From the NCBI GenBank assembly GCA_016707685.1, contig JADJHE010000003.1, positions 248,001-312,000 on the forward strand: a stretch of 64,000 nt of DNA, written 5' to 3'. The notes beneath the pieces were generated by a model, which searched no databases, was not told where the DNA came from, and saw only the letters and a program-made list of their open reading frames with translations. The position numbers and the translations under genes were made by a program. Origin of the DNA: Bacteroidota bacterium. Its GTDB lineage: Bacteria; Bacteroidota; Bacteroidia; 2-12-FULL-35-15. Below are positions 29,888 through 41,400 of the stretch, in pieces (within the stretch, counting starts at the first letter, position 1; each line of letters begins with the position of its first letter).

Positions 29888-32800
29888 TTACTTACCGTTA
29901 ATTAATTGTAAGTATCCTTTTTCATTATAGTCTTTTCCATCGGCACCTTTTGCATCTATTATATAGTAGTATGCGCCATCTTCTGCGTTGTTTCCATTGA
30001 TTTTTCCATCCCAACCCAAAGTAGTTGAAGGTGAACCTTTCCATTCAAATATTTTTTTACCCCAACGATTAAAAATGGTTCCTGCTATTTCTGTTACCCC
30101 GTTTGAGCTAACATAAAAAATATCATTTATTCCATCACCATTAGGAGTAAATACGTTTGGTATAGCAAGTGTTACCTCATCGTATACAATAACAGTAACG
30201 GTAGCTGTATCTGCACAAGCAGGGTTGTTATTGTATGCAATTAAAGTTACAGTGTATTGTCCAACTTGACCATAGGATGTACTTGGGTTAGTTAAGGTTG
30301 AGTTTAATCCATTGTCGAAGTCCCAAATGTAATTAGTTGCTCCTGTTGATGAGTTATTCATGTTTACATTTAAAGGCAGTACACCAGATGGGGGTGTAGC
30401 GCTAAAAGCTGCATTTACGCCTAATACTTGATTTACAGTGACAGTTTGTGTTGCAGTACAACCGCCAGCATCAGTAACAGTAACCGTATATGTTCCTGCT
30501 GTTAAATTAGAGAACGTTTCAGATGTTTGAGATGTTCCTCCATTTAAAGAATAGGTATAAGGACTATTACCTCCTGTGATTGCACCAGTTGTAATTACAC
30601 CATTGGTGCTGCCACAAGTTTCTGGAGTAATTGAAGATGATCCTGCAATACTCATTGCATTCGTTACATTAATTGTTATGGTTGCAGTGTCTGAGCAGCC
30701 AAAAGTAGTAGATACAATTACGGTATAGGTTGTTGTTGTTGCAGGCGAAGCGATAGGGTTCGCAATTGTGGAGCTACTTAATCCAGTAGTAGGTGACCAC
30801 GTATAATTTCCACCACCTGTTGCAGTAAGTTGTGTAGATGCTCCAGCACAAATTGTTGCATCATTGGTGCTTGCTCCAGCTATTGGATTTGGATTTACAG
30901 TTACAGTAACTTGTGAAGTATCACTACAAAAGTTTGATGTAACAGTTACAGTGTAAGTTGTTGTTGTTGTTGGGTTTGCAATTGGGTTAGCAATAGTTGT
31001 ATTGCTTAGTCCAGCAGCAGGTAACCAGCTATAGGTACCACCTCCAGTAGCATTTAAGGTAGTGCTTGAGCCATCACAAATACTCGTGTTTGATCCAGCA
31101 TTTGCGTTAGGAACAGGATTAACAATTACAGATACAGTATCAGAAGCAGAGCAGCCATTAACATCTGTTCCTACAACCGTATATAAAGTTGTAGTGGTTG
31201 CTGTAGAAGTAGGATTTGGAATGTTTGGATCGTTTAGTGAACTTGCTGGTGTCCAAGAAAAATTTGTAGCTCCAGTTGCTGATAGGTTAGCTGTAGCTCC
31301 AGCGCAAATTAACAAGGTAGCACCAGCATTTACAGTTGGCAATGCATTCACTGTTACAGTAACAGTATCCGTTGCAATACAACCATTCGCATCATCAATA
31401 GTAACGGTATAGGTTGTTGTAGTTGTTGGATTTGCTATCGGATTTGCAATGTTTAAATTACTTAGTGATGGTGATGAAGCCCATGTATAGGTTGCACCAC
31501 CGGTAGCATTAAGCGTGGTGCTTGTTCCATTACAAATAGATACCGTTGGTCCTGCATTTGCATTAGAATTTGATATAATTACTGTTGCTGTATCCGTTGC
31601 AGTGCAACCAATACCATCGGTAACTGTTAATGTGTATGTTGTTGTAGCTGTAGGAGTAGCAGTAGGTGTACCAATTGTTGCATTGTCTAATGATGTTGTA
31701 GGTGACCAAGCAAATGTTCCTCCGCCATTTCCACTTAATTGAATATTATCACCCAAACAAATTCCTGCTCCAAATCCAGCATCTACAAAAGGTGCAGGAT
31801 TCACAGTAATTGTAACAACATCCATTCCGCTGCAACCAAATGCATCCGTTACCATAACTGTGTAAGTAGTAGTTGTTGTTGGATTCGCTATTGGATTAGG
31901 AATTGTTGGATTACTCAAGCCGCTCGCTGGTGACCAGGTATAATTGATTCCGCCAGGAGCAAATGCATTGAGTGTTGTAGATGTATTTTCGCAAATAGCA
32001 GTGAATGGTCCTGCATCAACAGCTAATGAGCTTGAAAAAACAACTACTGTATCGGTGTTATTAGCTGTGCTACCAGTTGGATTACAACCGTTAGGTCCTA
32101 CAACTTCTGCATAATAGTACTGAGGTGAAGTTACAGGTGTTAACTGTTATTGATGGTCCTGTTCCGATTAATGTATTCGCTGGTAAAATGTACCAGTTGA
32201 TGGTATAAGTCGCAACTCCATTTGGCGTAAAACGAGTTCCTTCATTACTTGCTGTCCATTGTGTGTTGTTACGTCCTGGAACTGCAATAGCCACTGTTCC
32301 TGTTGTGTTTTGCAAGCCATGCGTAGCTCGTCCACCAACCCATCCTGGACAAACAGATTTATTGGCGATATGAGTTTCAATAATATTCGTTGTTTCGTAG
32401 ATAATGATTTGACTTGAATACAATTGACCCGTACAAGAGAACATTGGAACGTTGTTCCATGACACAACAAATCTTCTGAATGGAGCCGTGCCATATGTTG
32501 CATATCGAACTGTTCCACCTGCACCAGGATTAATATCTTGAAATGGACCTAAAATGGCATTTACAGGAAAGTTTGTTGCGCTAGGGATTGCTTGAGGTGT
32601 ATAGGTTGTTGATTGGGCAGCACTAAAACTTAACCAATTGTTTGAACCTATATTAGCAACAGTGTATTCTGTTCCAAAATAACAAAATGTAAATCCGATT
32701 GGAATTACTAATCCAGTTTGGCTATCATCCGTAAGGGCTACTGCGGTTCCACTAGTAAACGGGTCTGTTGAAAAGGGAACGCTTGAAATTGCATAGTCTG

Positions 32801-32972
32801 TTGTAGGTAAACTGCCCGGAGCGCCAGGGCTGCCAGCAGGAATTACGGTTGCAGTCAAACTTGCTGATCCTCCTCCACAAACTGTCGAAACCTCAGGTTC
32901 GGCATCAATTGCTTGTGCTTTTAAAGAATATGTAGAGATACATAAAGCGACTAATAGTAATAAATTTTTCAT
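29888..32972 (-). CDS. Large secreted T9SS type B adhesin with Ig-like, SprB and PKD domains, frameshifted
   Basis: Surface protein of about 1,028 aa when joined. The 32972 ATG gives a Sec signal peptide (MKNLLLLVALCISTYSLKAQA) and a ~270 aa N-terminal domain. A shift at 32140-32144 (apparent extra A) joins ITVTPVTSPQYYYAEVVGPNGC to the remainder. Then come six ~75 aa Ig-like repeats, one SprB-like repeat (TPETCGSTNGVITTGAITGG), one PKD domain (TNYIWDFDNGLNST) and a type B T9SS sorting tail (IPNVFTPNGDGINDIFYV, then GWDGKINGNNAEDGAYYYIID). Type B tails direct export through T9SS and surface attachment, as in gliding adhesins. It is third in an operon with a sigma factor and a membrane protein bearing the same tail. 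Confidence 0.85.
30650..32010 (-). repeat. Six tandem Ig-like repeats within the T9SS adhesin
   Basis: Each unit is about 75 codons with the pattern NAG..ICxGxSTTLxATGG..YxWxP..LS..xIxNPxAxPTTTTTYTVTVTD..GC...DTVTVTVN. The units differ by point changes, so this is protein-level tandem duplication, not a DNA satellite. Confidence 0.85.
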
Positions 32973-33023
32973 TTTTCGTCTTGTTTTTCGAAATTATTCA
33001 GAGCAAAAGTAAGATATAATTGA

Positions 33024-34010
33024 CTATCTCGTAAGTTTAATACTACCCTTCTTTTCAATTTTTTTACCATCTATGCCTTCAGCATCAATGATATAGTAAT
33101 AAAGTCCTTCTTTTGCTTTTTCTCCTTTTTTGTTTCTTCCATCCCATTTAATTTCAACTCCTTTATAGCTATATACGATTGTGCCATTTCCTTCTAGAAT
33201 GGTAGCGTTCATTCCTTTAATATTTTCACTTTTGATAATAAAAAAGTCTTGATCACCATCTTCATTAGGTGTGAATGTAGTTGGAATCGAAGAAAGTGAG
33301 GAGTTGCCGTATACTTCAATTTTTATACTGTCATTTTTTGTTTTCCCATCAATGGTCGTTGAATTTAAAACTACGGTATAGATTCCTGGTACATCATAAA
33401 CATGTACAGGATTCGAAATGTTTTTTGCTGTTTTCCCATCTCCAAAATTCCATTTGTTGATTTTCCCAGCACCAGCATTCGATAAGTTTACAATTAGTGG
33501 AACAGCACCTGCTACAACGTTTGAATTGATTGATGCTATTGATTTTGATTCAATTTCTTTAACAACATTTTCTAGTTCTGCTTTTGATTTTTTAGTAGCA
33601 TTCACAGTGGTATTCGCAGTGTTATTTGCATTTGTTTTATTCGTTAATGCACTTGTAGTTGTGTTGTCGGCTGTATGATCAGTCTTCGGATTTGATACAA
33701 TATTATTATTTGTTATTTCCTCTGTTTTTGGAGATGTTGTGTTATTAATAGTGTTAGAAACTGTTTCCTTTTTTGAGCCAGTACCTGTCCAATTCATAAT
33801 CATAATTGTTCCAATAACTGTTGCTGCAGATGAGACAACTGCAATAATTGTATTGGTCCCAATTTTATTGATAAGTGTTTTGATGATAATACCAATGCCA
33901 GCACCTTTTAATGCAGCCTGAATGTTATCCCATGTTTTTGGTTTAACATCCGCTTCAAAATCTTCAAATGAGTCTTTGAATAAGTCTTCTAAATTGTCGT
34001 TTTTCTTCAT
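33024..34010 (-). CDS. Membrane protein, candidate anti-sigma factor with PKD and type B T9SS tail
   Basis: About 328 aa, starting at the ATG one base after the sigma factor stop; an alternative TTG start lies five codons upstream. Residues 1-30 (NLEDLFKDSFEDFEADVKPKTWDNI) form a charged cytoplasmic segment. A hydrophobic stretch at ~36-75 spans the membrane once or as a hairpin, with no cleavable signal peptide. A Thr/Asn-rich linker (~80-150), a PKD domain (KINKWNFGDGKTAKN, ~195-240) and a type B sorting-like tail (TTFTPNEDGDQDFFII, EIKWDGRNKKGEKAKEGLYYYIID) follow. The arrangement after an ECF sigma factor is that of a cognate anti-sigma factor, but this role is inferred, not shown. Confidence 0.65.
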   Translation of the reverse strand: MKKNDNLEDLFKDSFEDFEADVKPKTWDNIQAALKGAGIGIIIKTLINKIGTNTIIAVVSSAATVIGTIMIMNWTGTGSKKETVSNTINNTTSPKTEEITNNNIVSNPKTDHTADNTTTSALTNKTNANNTANTTVNATKKSKAELENVVKEIESKSIASINSNVVAGAVPLIVNLSNAGAGKINKWNFGDGKTAKNISNPVHVYDVPGIYTVVLNSTTIDGKTKNDSIKIEVYGNSSLSSIPTTFTPNEDGDQDFFIIKSENIKGMNATILEGNGTIVYSYKGVEIKWDGRNKKGEKAKEGLYYYIIDAEGIDGKKIEKKGSIKLTR

Positions 34011-34011
34011 G

Positions 34012-34542
34012 TTATTCTCTGTCAATTGGTATTAACTTTTGTAAATATGTTTTTGCTCTTGAATACTGCGATTTAGAAGTTCCTTCCGAAATACCAAGCA
34101 TATCGCCAATTTCTTTGTGCGAATAGCCTTCAATGGCATAAAGGTTAAATACTGTTTTAAAGCCAGTAGGTAGCGTTTGTATTATTTTTAATAAGTCTTT
34201 TGCTGCAAAGTTTTCACTAATGTGATTTGTTGAGGGGAGCATAAACTCAACGCTTTCCAGTTCTATGTTTTGTTTCAGTTTTTTATTTTTTCTAATGTTT
34301 GTAAGTGCTGTATTTACCATAATCTTTCTTATCCACCCTTCTAATGAGCCTGTTCCTTTAAAAGATTCAATATTCTGGAATACACTTACAAATCCATTTT
34401 GCAATACATCCTCTGCTTCTTCATGGTTGTCGGCATAACGCAAACAAACCCCCATCATTTTACGTGCGAACTTTTCGTACAAATGCTTTTGAGCAATTGC
34501 ATTCTTTTGAATACAGCCTTGTACTATTTGCTCGTCATTCAT
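34012..34542 (-). CDS. ECF-type RNA polymerase sigma-70 factor
   Basis: 176 aa with both ECF regions. Sigma region 2 is at ~10-75 (ARKMMGVCLRYADNHEEAEDVLQNGFVSVFQNI). Region 4 is at ~120-172 (TLPTGFKTVFNLYAIEGYSHKEIGDMLGISEGTSKSQYSRAK, a helix-turn-helix that contacts the -35 side). Linked to the downstream membrane protein by a one-base gap and to the adhesin by about 50 more bases, so it probably controls an envelope or adhesion regulon that includes its own operon. The divergent gene rnr starts 117 bases away. Confidence 0.9.
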   Translation of the reverse strand: MNDEQIVQGCIQKNAIAQKHLYEKFARKMMGVCLRYADNHEEAEDVLQNGFVSVFQNIESFKGTGSLEGWIRKIMVNTALTNIRKNKKLKQNIELESVEFMLPSTNHISENFAAKDLLKIIQTLPTGFKTVFNLYAIEGYSHKEIGDMLGISEGTSKSQYSRAKTYLQKLIPIDRE

Positions 34543-34659
34543 AGTTAGTTCCTGAGTGTTAGATGCAAAGTTGCATTATTTGGTTGCACAATAAAAGTTT
34601 TTTTTAGATTTTATTAACAAAGACTTTCATATACCGTAAATCAGAGGGATATTTGGGCT

Positions 34660-37011
34660 ATGGCTAAAAAATTTACAAGCAAAAAGCAAGGCGTGAAGAA
34701 GAGTTATCTATTTGAGGAGATATTAAAAGTATTAGCTGCAAGTCCCAATAAGGCGCTAAATTACAAACAGATAGCTGCCGATTTAAACGTTACAGATCAC
34801 TCTCAACGTTTGTTAATTAATACCATTTTGTCGGAATTAAAGGCAAATGACAGTGTTTCTGAACCCGAGAGAGGAAAATTTAAGATTAAATCACTTGACG
34901 TATTTATTTCTGGTAAGGTTGATATGACAAGTACAGGAACAGCCTATGTTGTATCGGAGGAGACCGAAAATGATACCTTTATTTCACAACGAAAAACATT
35001 AAATGCTTTGCATGGAGATATTGTTAAAGTTAAATTGTATCCAGGCAGAAGAGGTAAGCAAGAAGGAGAAATTATTGAGATATTACAAAGAGCCAAAACT
35101 GAATTTGTAGGAACGATACAACTGTCTCCTAAATTCGGATTTTTAGTTCCAAGTAACAATCGTATTCATGTTGATATTTATATCCCACTTGATAAATTAA
35201 ATGGCGCAAAAGACGGTCAAAAGGCGATTGCTCGTATTGTAGAGTGGGGAAAAAATAGTGTGAATCCGATAGGTGAGATTATTGAAGTATTAGGAAATGT
35301 GGGCGAAAACAATACCGAGATGCATGCGATTTTAGCAGAGTATGGTTTGCCTTATCAATTTCCAAAAGATGTAGAGAAAGCAGCAGATTTAATTCCAATT
35401 AAAATTACGGAGCAAGAGATTGCTAAACGAAAAGATTTCAGAGAAATAACCACATTTACAATTGATCCAGTTGATGCTAAAGATTTTGATGATGCGTTAT
35501 CAATTCAAAAATTAGAGAATGGAAATTGGGAAATTGGCGTTCACATTGCAGATGTTAGTCATTACGTAAAGCCAGAATCCATCATTGATAAAGAAGGGTT
35601 TTCGAGAGCAACTTCTGTATACCTTGTAGATAGGGTTGTTCCAATGCTACCCGAAGTGTTATCAAACAATGTATGCTCGCTTCGTCCTAACGAAGAAAAG
35701 CTTTGTTTTTCTGCAGTATTCGAAATCACAGATGATGCAGAGGTGGTAGAAGAATGGTTTGGTAGAACAATTATTCTTTCTGACAAACGATTTACCTACG
35801 AGGAAGCGCAACAAATTATTGAAACAGGTGAAGGTGAATTTAAAGATGAGGTGTTGACATTAAATCGTTTAGCAAAAATATTAAGAGCAAACCGATTCAA
35901 AAAAGGAAGCATTGCATTTGATAAAATGGAAGTTAAGTTTCATTTAGATGAAGCTGGAAATCCTACAGGTGTATTTTTTAAAGTAGCGAAAGATTCGAAT
36001 CAGTTGATTGAAGATTTTATGCTTTTAGCAAATCGTAAAGTGGCCGAATTTATTGGTAAAAGCAAAACAGCAAAAGATCCGAAAGATAAATCAAAAGAAA
36101 ATCAGCGTTCATTTGTTTATCGCGTACACGACAAACCCAATCCAGATAAGTTAGAACAGTTTGCAGAATTTGTTGCGAAGTTTGGTTATAAAATCAATAT
36201 TAAAAATGAGCGAGCGGTGGCCGACTCTATGAATAATTTATTGAAAGAAGTAAACCAGAAAAAAGAATCGGGTATGATTGAAATGCTAGCTATTCGTACG
36301 ATGGCTAAAGCAGTTTACACCACAAAAAATATTGGACATTATGGATTAGGATTTGAATATTACACACACTTTACATCTCCCATCAGACGATACCCAGATG
36401 TGATGGTGCATCGATTGTTGCAACACTATTTAGATGGAGGAAAAAGTCCAGACATTGAAAAATTAGAAGAGCAATGCAAGCATTCTTCCGAAATGGAAAA
36501 ATTAGCAGCAGAGGCTGAACGCGCATCTATTAAATACAAGCAAGTACAATTTTTACAAGATAAAATCGGAGAAGAATTTCAAGGAATTATTTCAGGTGTT
36601 ACAGAGTGGGGAATATTTGTTGAATTAAAAGAAAATCATTGTGAAGGAATGATTCGTTTGCGTGATTTACAAGATGATAATTATTATTTTGACGAAGACA
36701 ACTATTGTTTACGAGGTAAAAAATATGGTAAAGTTTTAACGCTAGGAGATGAGGTGACTATTCAGGTAAAACGAGCAGATTTAGTAAAAAAACAATTGGA
36801 TTTTTCTTTGGTAGAAATTGCTGATAAAAAAGAAAGTCAATCTAGTTCGAAAAAAAATGTGCCCTTTGAACGTAAAGAAAACTTTAAGGATAAAATGAAA
36901 GCTGCTACTCAAAAAAATGCAGCTACAAAAAATAATGATACTCCACCATCTGAAAAAAATAAAAAAACAAATCCCGATAGTTTTTATGACGAATGGGGCT
37001 TTGAGGTTTAG
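34660..37011 (+). CDS. rnr: Ribonuclease R
   Basis: Processive 3'-5' exoribonuclease of the RNB family that degrades structured RNA; 783 aa. In order it has a helix-turn-helix-like N-terminus (ALNYKQIAADLNVTDHSQR), cold-shock domains (~80-230), the RNB catalytic core with DPVDAKDFDDAL at ~269-280 (metal-binding Asp residues) and HFTSPIRRYPDVMVHR, an S1 domain (~638-715, GIISGVTEWGIFVELKENHCEGMI) and a basic tail. The tail is Lys-rich, as is usual. It is followed by the next gene after 68 bases. Confidence 0.95.
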   Translation: MAKKFTSKKQGVKKSYLFEEILKVLAASPNKALNYKQIAADLNVTDHSQRLLINTILSELKANDSVSEPERGKFKIKSLDVFISGKVDMTSTGTAYVVSEETENDTFISQRKTLNALHGDIVKVKLYPGRRGKQEGEIIEILQRAKTEFVGTIQLSPKFGFLVPSNNRIHVDIYIPLDKLNGAKDGQKAIARIVEWGKNSVNPIGEIIEVLGNVGENNTEMHAILAEYGLPYQFPKDVEKAADLIPIKITEQEIAKRKDFREITTFTIDPVDAKDFDDALSIQKLENGNWEIGVHIADVSHYVKPESIIDKEGFSRATSVYLVDRVVPMLPEVLSNNVCSLRPNEEKLCFSAVFEITDDAEVVEEWFGRTIILSDKRFTYEEAQQIIETGEGEFKDEVLTLNRLAKILRANRFKKGSIAFDKMEVKFHLDEAGNPTGVFFKVAKDSNQLIEDFMLLANRKVAEFIGKSKTAKDPKDKSKENQRSFVYRVHDKPNPDKLEQFAEFVAKFGYKINIKNERAVADSMNNLLKEVNQKKESGMIEMLAIRTMAKAVYTTKNIGHYGLGFEYYTHFTSPIRRYPDVMVHRLLQHYLDGGKSPDIEKLEEQCKHSSEMEKLAAEAERASIKYKQVQFLQDKIGEEFQGIISGVTEWGIFVELKENHCEGMIRLRDLQDDNYYFDEDNYCLRGKKYGKVLTLGDEVTIQVKRADLVKKQLDFSLVEIADKKESQSSSKKNVPFERKENFKDKMKAATQKNAATKNNDTPPSEKNKKTNPDSFYDEWGFEV

Positions 37012-37079
37012 CATCCTGTTGAATCATTGTTAGTTCGATTAATTTTTGCTACTTTCGTTTTAAGGATAAGTGTAGCAAT

Positions 37080-38438
37080 ATGTGCGTTTTAAGCAAAAAA
37101 AAGTTCGACAAAAAAAATGGAAGTGCAATTAAGCACTTCTTAATCTTGTCTACTTTTATCGCACTACTTTTCTCTCATTCTTCTTTTGCACAAGCTCCCG
37201 GAATGCTCGAGTTTTCTGGGAAAGCAATTAAAGACAACAAACCGCTTTCTGGTGCTATAGTTACCGTATATCGAAATGGGACATTTCAGCAAGAACAATT
37301 AAAAACTGGTAAAAACGGGAAGTTTAGACTGTACCTCGTATTTGGAGTTGATTATAAAATTACGTTTACTTATCCTGGCTGTGTAGATATGCATTTGTTG
37401 GTATATACTAGCAAGGTTTCTAAAGATAGAAGTGATTTGTTCCCTCTTTACCAAACTGAAATTCCTTTTTTTGAAAGGAATTCAAGTGCTATTCGTATTT
37501 CAAAATTTAAAAATCCATTTACTAAAATTGTGTTTGATGGAAAAAAAGCATTCAAAGATGATGACGCTTATTTAGCTGATTTTACAAAGGATGTTTTAAT
37601 CACATCAACGGAACAAGCAACGCTACTTGCCGAGAAGAAAGCAAAAGAAAAAGAAGAAAAAGACAAGTTGGAGGCCGAATTGAAAGCAAAAAAAGATGCT
37701 GAGGAAAAAGCTAAAAATGAGTTGGAAGAAAAATTATTAGCAGAGCAAAAAGCAAGAGAAGAAGCCCTAGCGAAAGCTGCAGAATTAGCTCGATTAAAGA
37801 AAGAATCGGAAAATCAAAAACAGAATGAGAACCAAAGCATGGAAACGGAAGCGATTCGTTTGCAGAAGGAAAAAGAAGCAAAAGCTTTGTTGGCAAAGAA
37901 AAATAAAGAGATAAAAACAAATTATGAAAATGATTTGCTTAAAATGGTTGCTGAAAATGAACGCACAGCAAAACAAAAAGATTTTTCTAAAAACAAACAA
38001 CAAGCCAGAGCAAATACAGTAATTGAACAAATGCGAAGAGAAAATGATTTGAAAGGCAAGGCAGATAAACTGATAGAAGAACAAAAGCTCAAGAAAAAAC
38101 AATTGCTTGCTAACCAACAATACAAGCATGTCCAGATTAGAAAATTGGTTGAAGCAGCAGCCTTTGCAGAACGTTCTGTGCGTATTGGTAATCAAAAATC
38201 ATTACCCGATGTTAAAGATTATAAAAAGAAAATTCAACCAAATGTGGGTGTTACAATTGACGAAGGTGTTTTTACTACAATTCGAACAACAGTTGTTACA
38301 CAAGGGAAACAGTTGGATACATATAGAAAAGAAACATTCTTTTGGGGTGCGGTGCATTGTTATAAAAACAACATCGAAATTCCACAAACACAATACAATG
38401 TAGAGATAGCCTATTATCTATCCTACATGAATAACTAA
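37080..38438 (+). CDS. Exported protein with carboxypeptidase-regulatory-like domain and coiled coil
   Basis: 452 aa. A signal peptide ends near SSFAQA (~residue 40). Residues ~45-115 form a CarboxypepD-regulatory-like beta-sandwich (LEFSGKAIKDNKPLSGAIVTVYRNG). Residues ~180-360 are a long Lys/Glu/Ala-rich coiled coil. A small C-terminal domain (~375-452) has no family I recognise. It is probably a periplasmic protein. It lies in line with rnr and the phosphatase sensor (28-base gap to the latter), so it may work with that sensor. No enzymatic motif is visible. Confidence 0.6.
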   Translation: MCVLSKKKFDKKNGSAIKHFLILSTFIALLFSHSSFAQAPGMLEFSGKAIKDNKPLSGAIVTVYRNGTFQQEQLKTGKNGKFRLYLVFGVDYKITFTYPGCVDMHLLVYTSKVSKDRSDLFPLYQTEIPFFERNSSAIRISKFKNPFTKIVFDGKKAFKDDDAYLADFTKDVLITSTEQATLLAEKKAKEKEEKDKLEAELKAKKDAEEKAKNELEEKLLAEQKAREEALAKAAELARLKKESENQKQNENQSMETEAIRLQKEKEAKALLAKKNKEIKTNYENDLLKMVAENERTAKQKDFSKNKQQARANTVIEQMRRENDLKGKADKLIEEQKLKKKQLLANQQYKHVQIRKLVEAAAFAERSVRIGNQKSLPDVKDYKKKIQPNVGVTIDEGVFTTIRTTVVTQGKQLDTYRKETFFWGAVHCYKNNIEIPQTQYNVEIAYYLSYMNN

Positions 38439-38465
38439 TTTTTGTTTTTAAACATTCAAATTGAA

Positions 38466-41400
38466 ATGAAAAAAACAGTACTCAATTTTTATTGGTTCCT
38501 AACAATTCTATTGTTGGTAAGCAAATCGTATTCACAAACCACTAGCTTCATATATTATGGAGTAGAGCAAGGTTTGTCTCAATCACAGGTACAAAGTATT
38601 TCTCAAGACAATGATGGAAATCTTTGGATTGCTACCTTGTCGGGTTTAACCAAATACAATGGAAAAGAATTTAGTTCGTATTCCCGAAAGGATTCGTTGG
38701 CAGAGGACTGGGTAACAACATTGTACAAAGACAATAAAGGGAATATTTGGATGGGACACTGGGCTGGCGGTGTTTCCATGTTTAATTATAAAACACAAAA
38801 ATTTGAAAATTTAAATCTGGAAGAGTTTACTCGTTTCAAAACAGTTACTGCAATTATACAAGATGAAAAAAATCGTTTTTGGATTTCAACTGAAGGTGCT
38901 GGTGTTTTTGTTTATGATCCTATAAACAAAAAGATGATTTCAATTAATAGTAAAGATGGTTTGAGTAGTGATAATGTGTATGATATTTGTATCGATCAGA
39001 AACAAAACATTTGGATTGCAACTGATATTGGGATTACGATTTACGACACAAAAACCGATATTACTTCTTCTACTTCATACAATTTTTTAAATACAGGAAA
39101 TGGTTTACACAGCAATCGAATAACTTCATTAACACTTATTAATTATAATGAAATATGGGTTGGTAGTGCCGATGCAGGTGTTATGGTGTTGAAAATTTCG
39201 GATGACTTTTCTGTTAAGCAACCTGCTAAAGCAATCGAACAAGCTGGTCAGCGAATTGAACTAAAAGATGGTATTGGTTCAAATTTTATTAATCAAATTA
39301 TTGAAGACAATGCTCACTCTGTTTGGATTGGAACAACTGGTGGAGGTGTTACAAAATGTATTCCTTATCCTACTAAAGATAGGACAGAAGCATTGTCGAA
39401 AGCTTTAATCTATAACTATAGTACAAAACAAGGTTTAAATTATTTTAATGCAAATGCTCTTTTTCAAGATAGGGAAGGAAGTATCTGGATTGGAACAGAC
39501 ATTGGCTTAAATCAATACAGAGGAGAGCGTTTTCAGATTTTCGATGAGTCGGATGGGTTGGGAAATAATTTGGTATGGACAACATTGTGCGATAAAGATG
39601 GAAACATTTGGTTAGGGACAAATGATGGACTTTCAAAAATTACATTTAGTTATTCTTCTATCAATAAAAAACAATCTTCTACAATAAAAAATTATACTAC
39701 TAAAGATGGTTTGAGTAGCAATGTGGTTCTTTCTTCTTTCGAAGACAAGTCTGGAAACCTATGGTTTGGAACCGGTTTTGGCGGTGTTTGTAAGTTGGAT
39801 GTAAAATCAAATCGTTTCGAGGTTTACAATAAAAACAATGGTTTAGCTGGTGATGTTGTTTATGCAATAAGCGAGGATGCAAAAGGGAATGTTTGGTTTG
39901 GTACTAAAGAAGGCGTCTCTAAGTTTGATCCAATTCAGAAAAAATTTAGAAACTATTCTGTTCTTGATGGTTTGGGGGGAAACAATGTGTACCGCATATT
40001 TAAAGATAGTAAAGGGAATATGTGGTTTGGTGCATTGGGAGGAGCACTTTCAATGTTTGATGGAACATCATTTAAAACATTTGGCGAGGAGGAGGGTGTT
40101 CGTCACCGATTTATACTCTGTATTAACGAAGACAAAAACCATAACATTTGGTTTGGAGCTTATGGAGGAGGTTTGTATCAATACAATGGAAAATCATTCA
40201 CTAATTATACTGTTAAAGAAGGTTTGACGAATGATTCACCCTATTCTATTATTACGGATAAAAGTGGACAAGTGTCGATAGGAAGCAGCAGAGGAATTGA
40301 TAAGTTTGATTTAGAAACAAAAAAATTCCTGCACTATGGAAAATCCGAAGGCTTTTTAGGTGTTGAAACAAACCCGAACGCAGTGTGCATGGATAAGGAA
40401 GGGAATTTGTGGTATGGAACAATTATGGGTGCTGTAAAATATAATCCTACTGAAGATAAACCGAACACCACTGAACCACAAACATTTATTACAGGTATTC
40501 GTTTGTTTATGAAAGATGTTGTTTTTCCTGATGATGCACGTTTTTCATACAATGAAAACCATATTACTTTTAAATTTCTTGGAATTAGTTTGGCAAATCC
40601 AGCGAATGTTCAATACCAATATAAGCTCGAAGGGTTTGATAATGAGTGGTCGCCTGGCTATACAACATTGAATGAAGCAGTATATTCTAATTTGCCTCCA
40701 GGTTCTTATACCTTTATGGTTAGAGCATGCAATAGCAATGGGACCTGCAATGTTCAACCAGTAACGTATAAATTTTACATAGCTCCACCTTTTTGGCAAA
40801 CTGTTTTGTTCTATATTCTAGTAGCTGCATTTGTAATATTTGGCATTTTTATTTTCGATAAAATTCGTACTCGAAAATTAAAAGAAGCTAAAAAAATATT
40901 GGAAGAAAAAGTACATGAGCGCACCGAAGAATTGGCAATTAAAAATGCTGAATTGGCTGAAAAGAATAAAGACATCACCGATAGCATTCGTTATGCAAAG
41001 CGAATTCAAGACTCTATCCTACCTTCAGCAAAAACCATACAATCAAGTCTTCCTAATTCGTTCGTACTCTTTAAACCAAAAGATATTGTAAGTGGAGATT
41101 TTTACTGGATTGAAAAAAAGGGCGATTGTGTATTCTTTGCTGCAATAGATTGTACGGGTCATGGTGTTCCGGGTGCATTTATGAGTATTGTAGGCTATGA
41201 TATTTTAAATCAAGCAATGAAAGAATACAAACAAATTACACCAGGAACATTGTTGGATGTTTTAAATAAAGGGTTAAGTGAACGCTTAAATCAAACAATG
41301 GACGATACACGTTTGCGCGATGGGATGGATGTTGCATTGTGTATGCTTAATTTAAAAACATTAGAGCTGCAATATGCCGGAGCATACAATCCGTTGTTTA

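Noticed and set aside
31062..31412. Long open frames antisense to the adhesin repeats
   Set aside because: They mirror the Thr/Val-rich repeats of the minus-strand gene, have no family features and disappear where the repeats end.
30650..32010. Regular repeats that could suggest a CRISPR or satellite array
   Set aside because: Units are about 225 bases, divergent, and read as Ig-like protein domains in one frame; there are no short identical repeats with unique spacers.
37600..38130. Frames antisense to the coiled-coil gene
   Set aside because: They reflect the Lys/Glu codon bias (Phe/Leu-rich on the opposite strand) and have no independent start, signal or family match.
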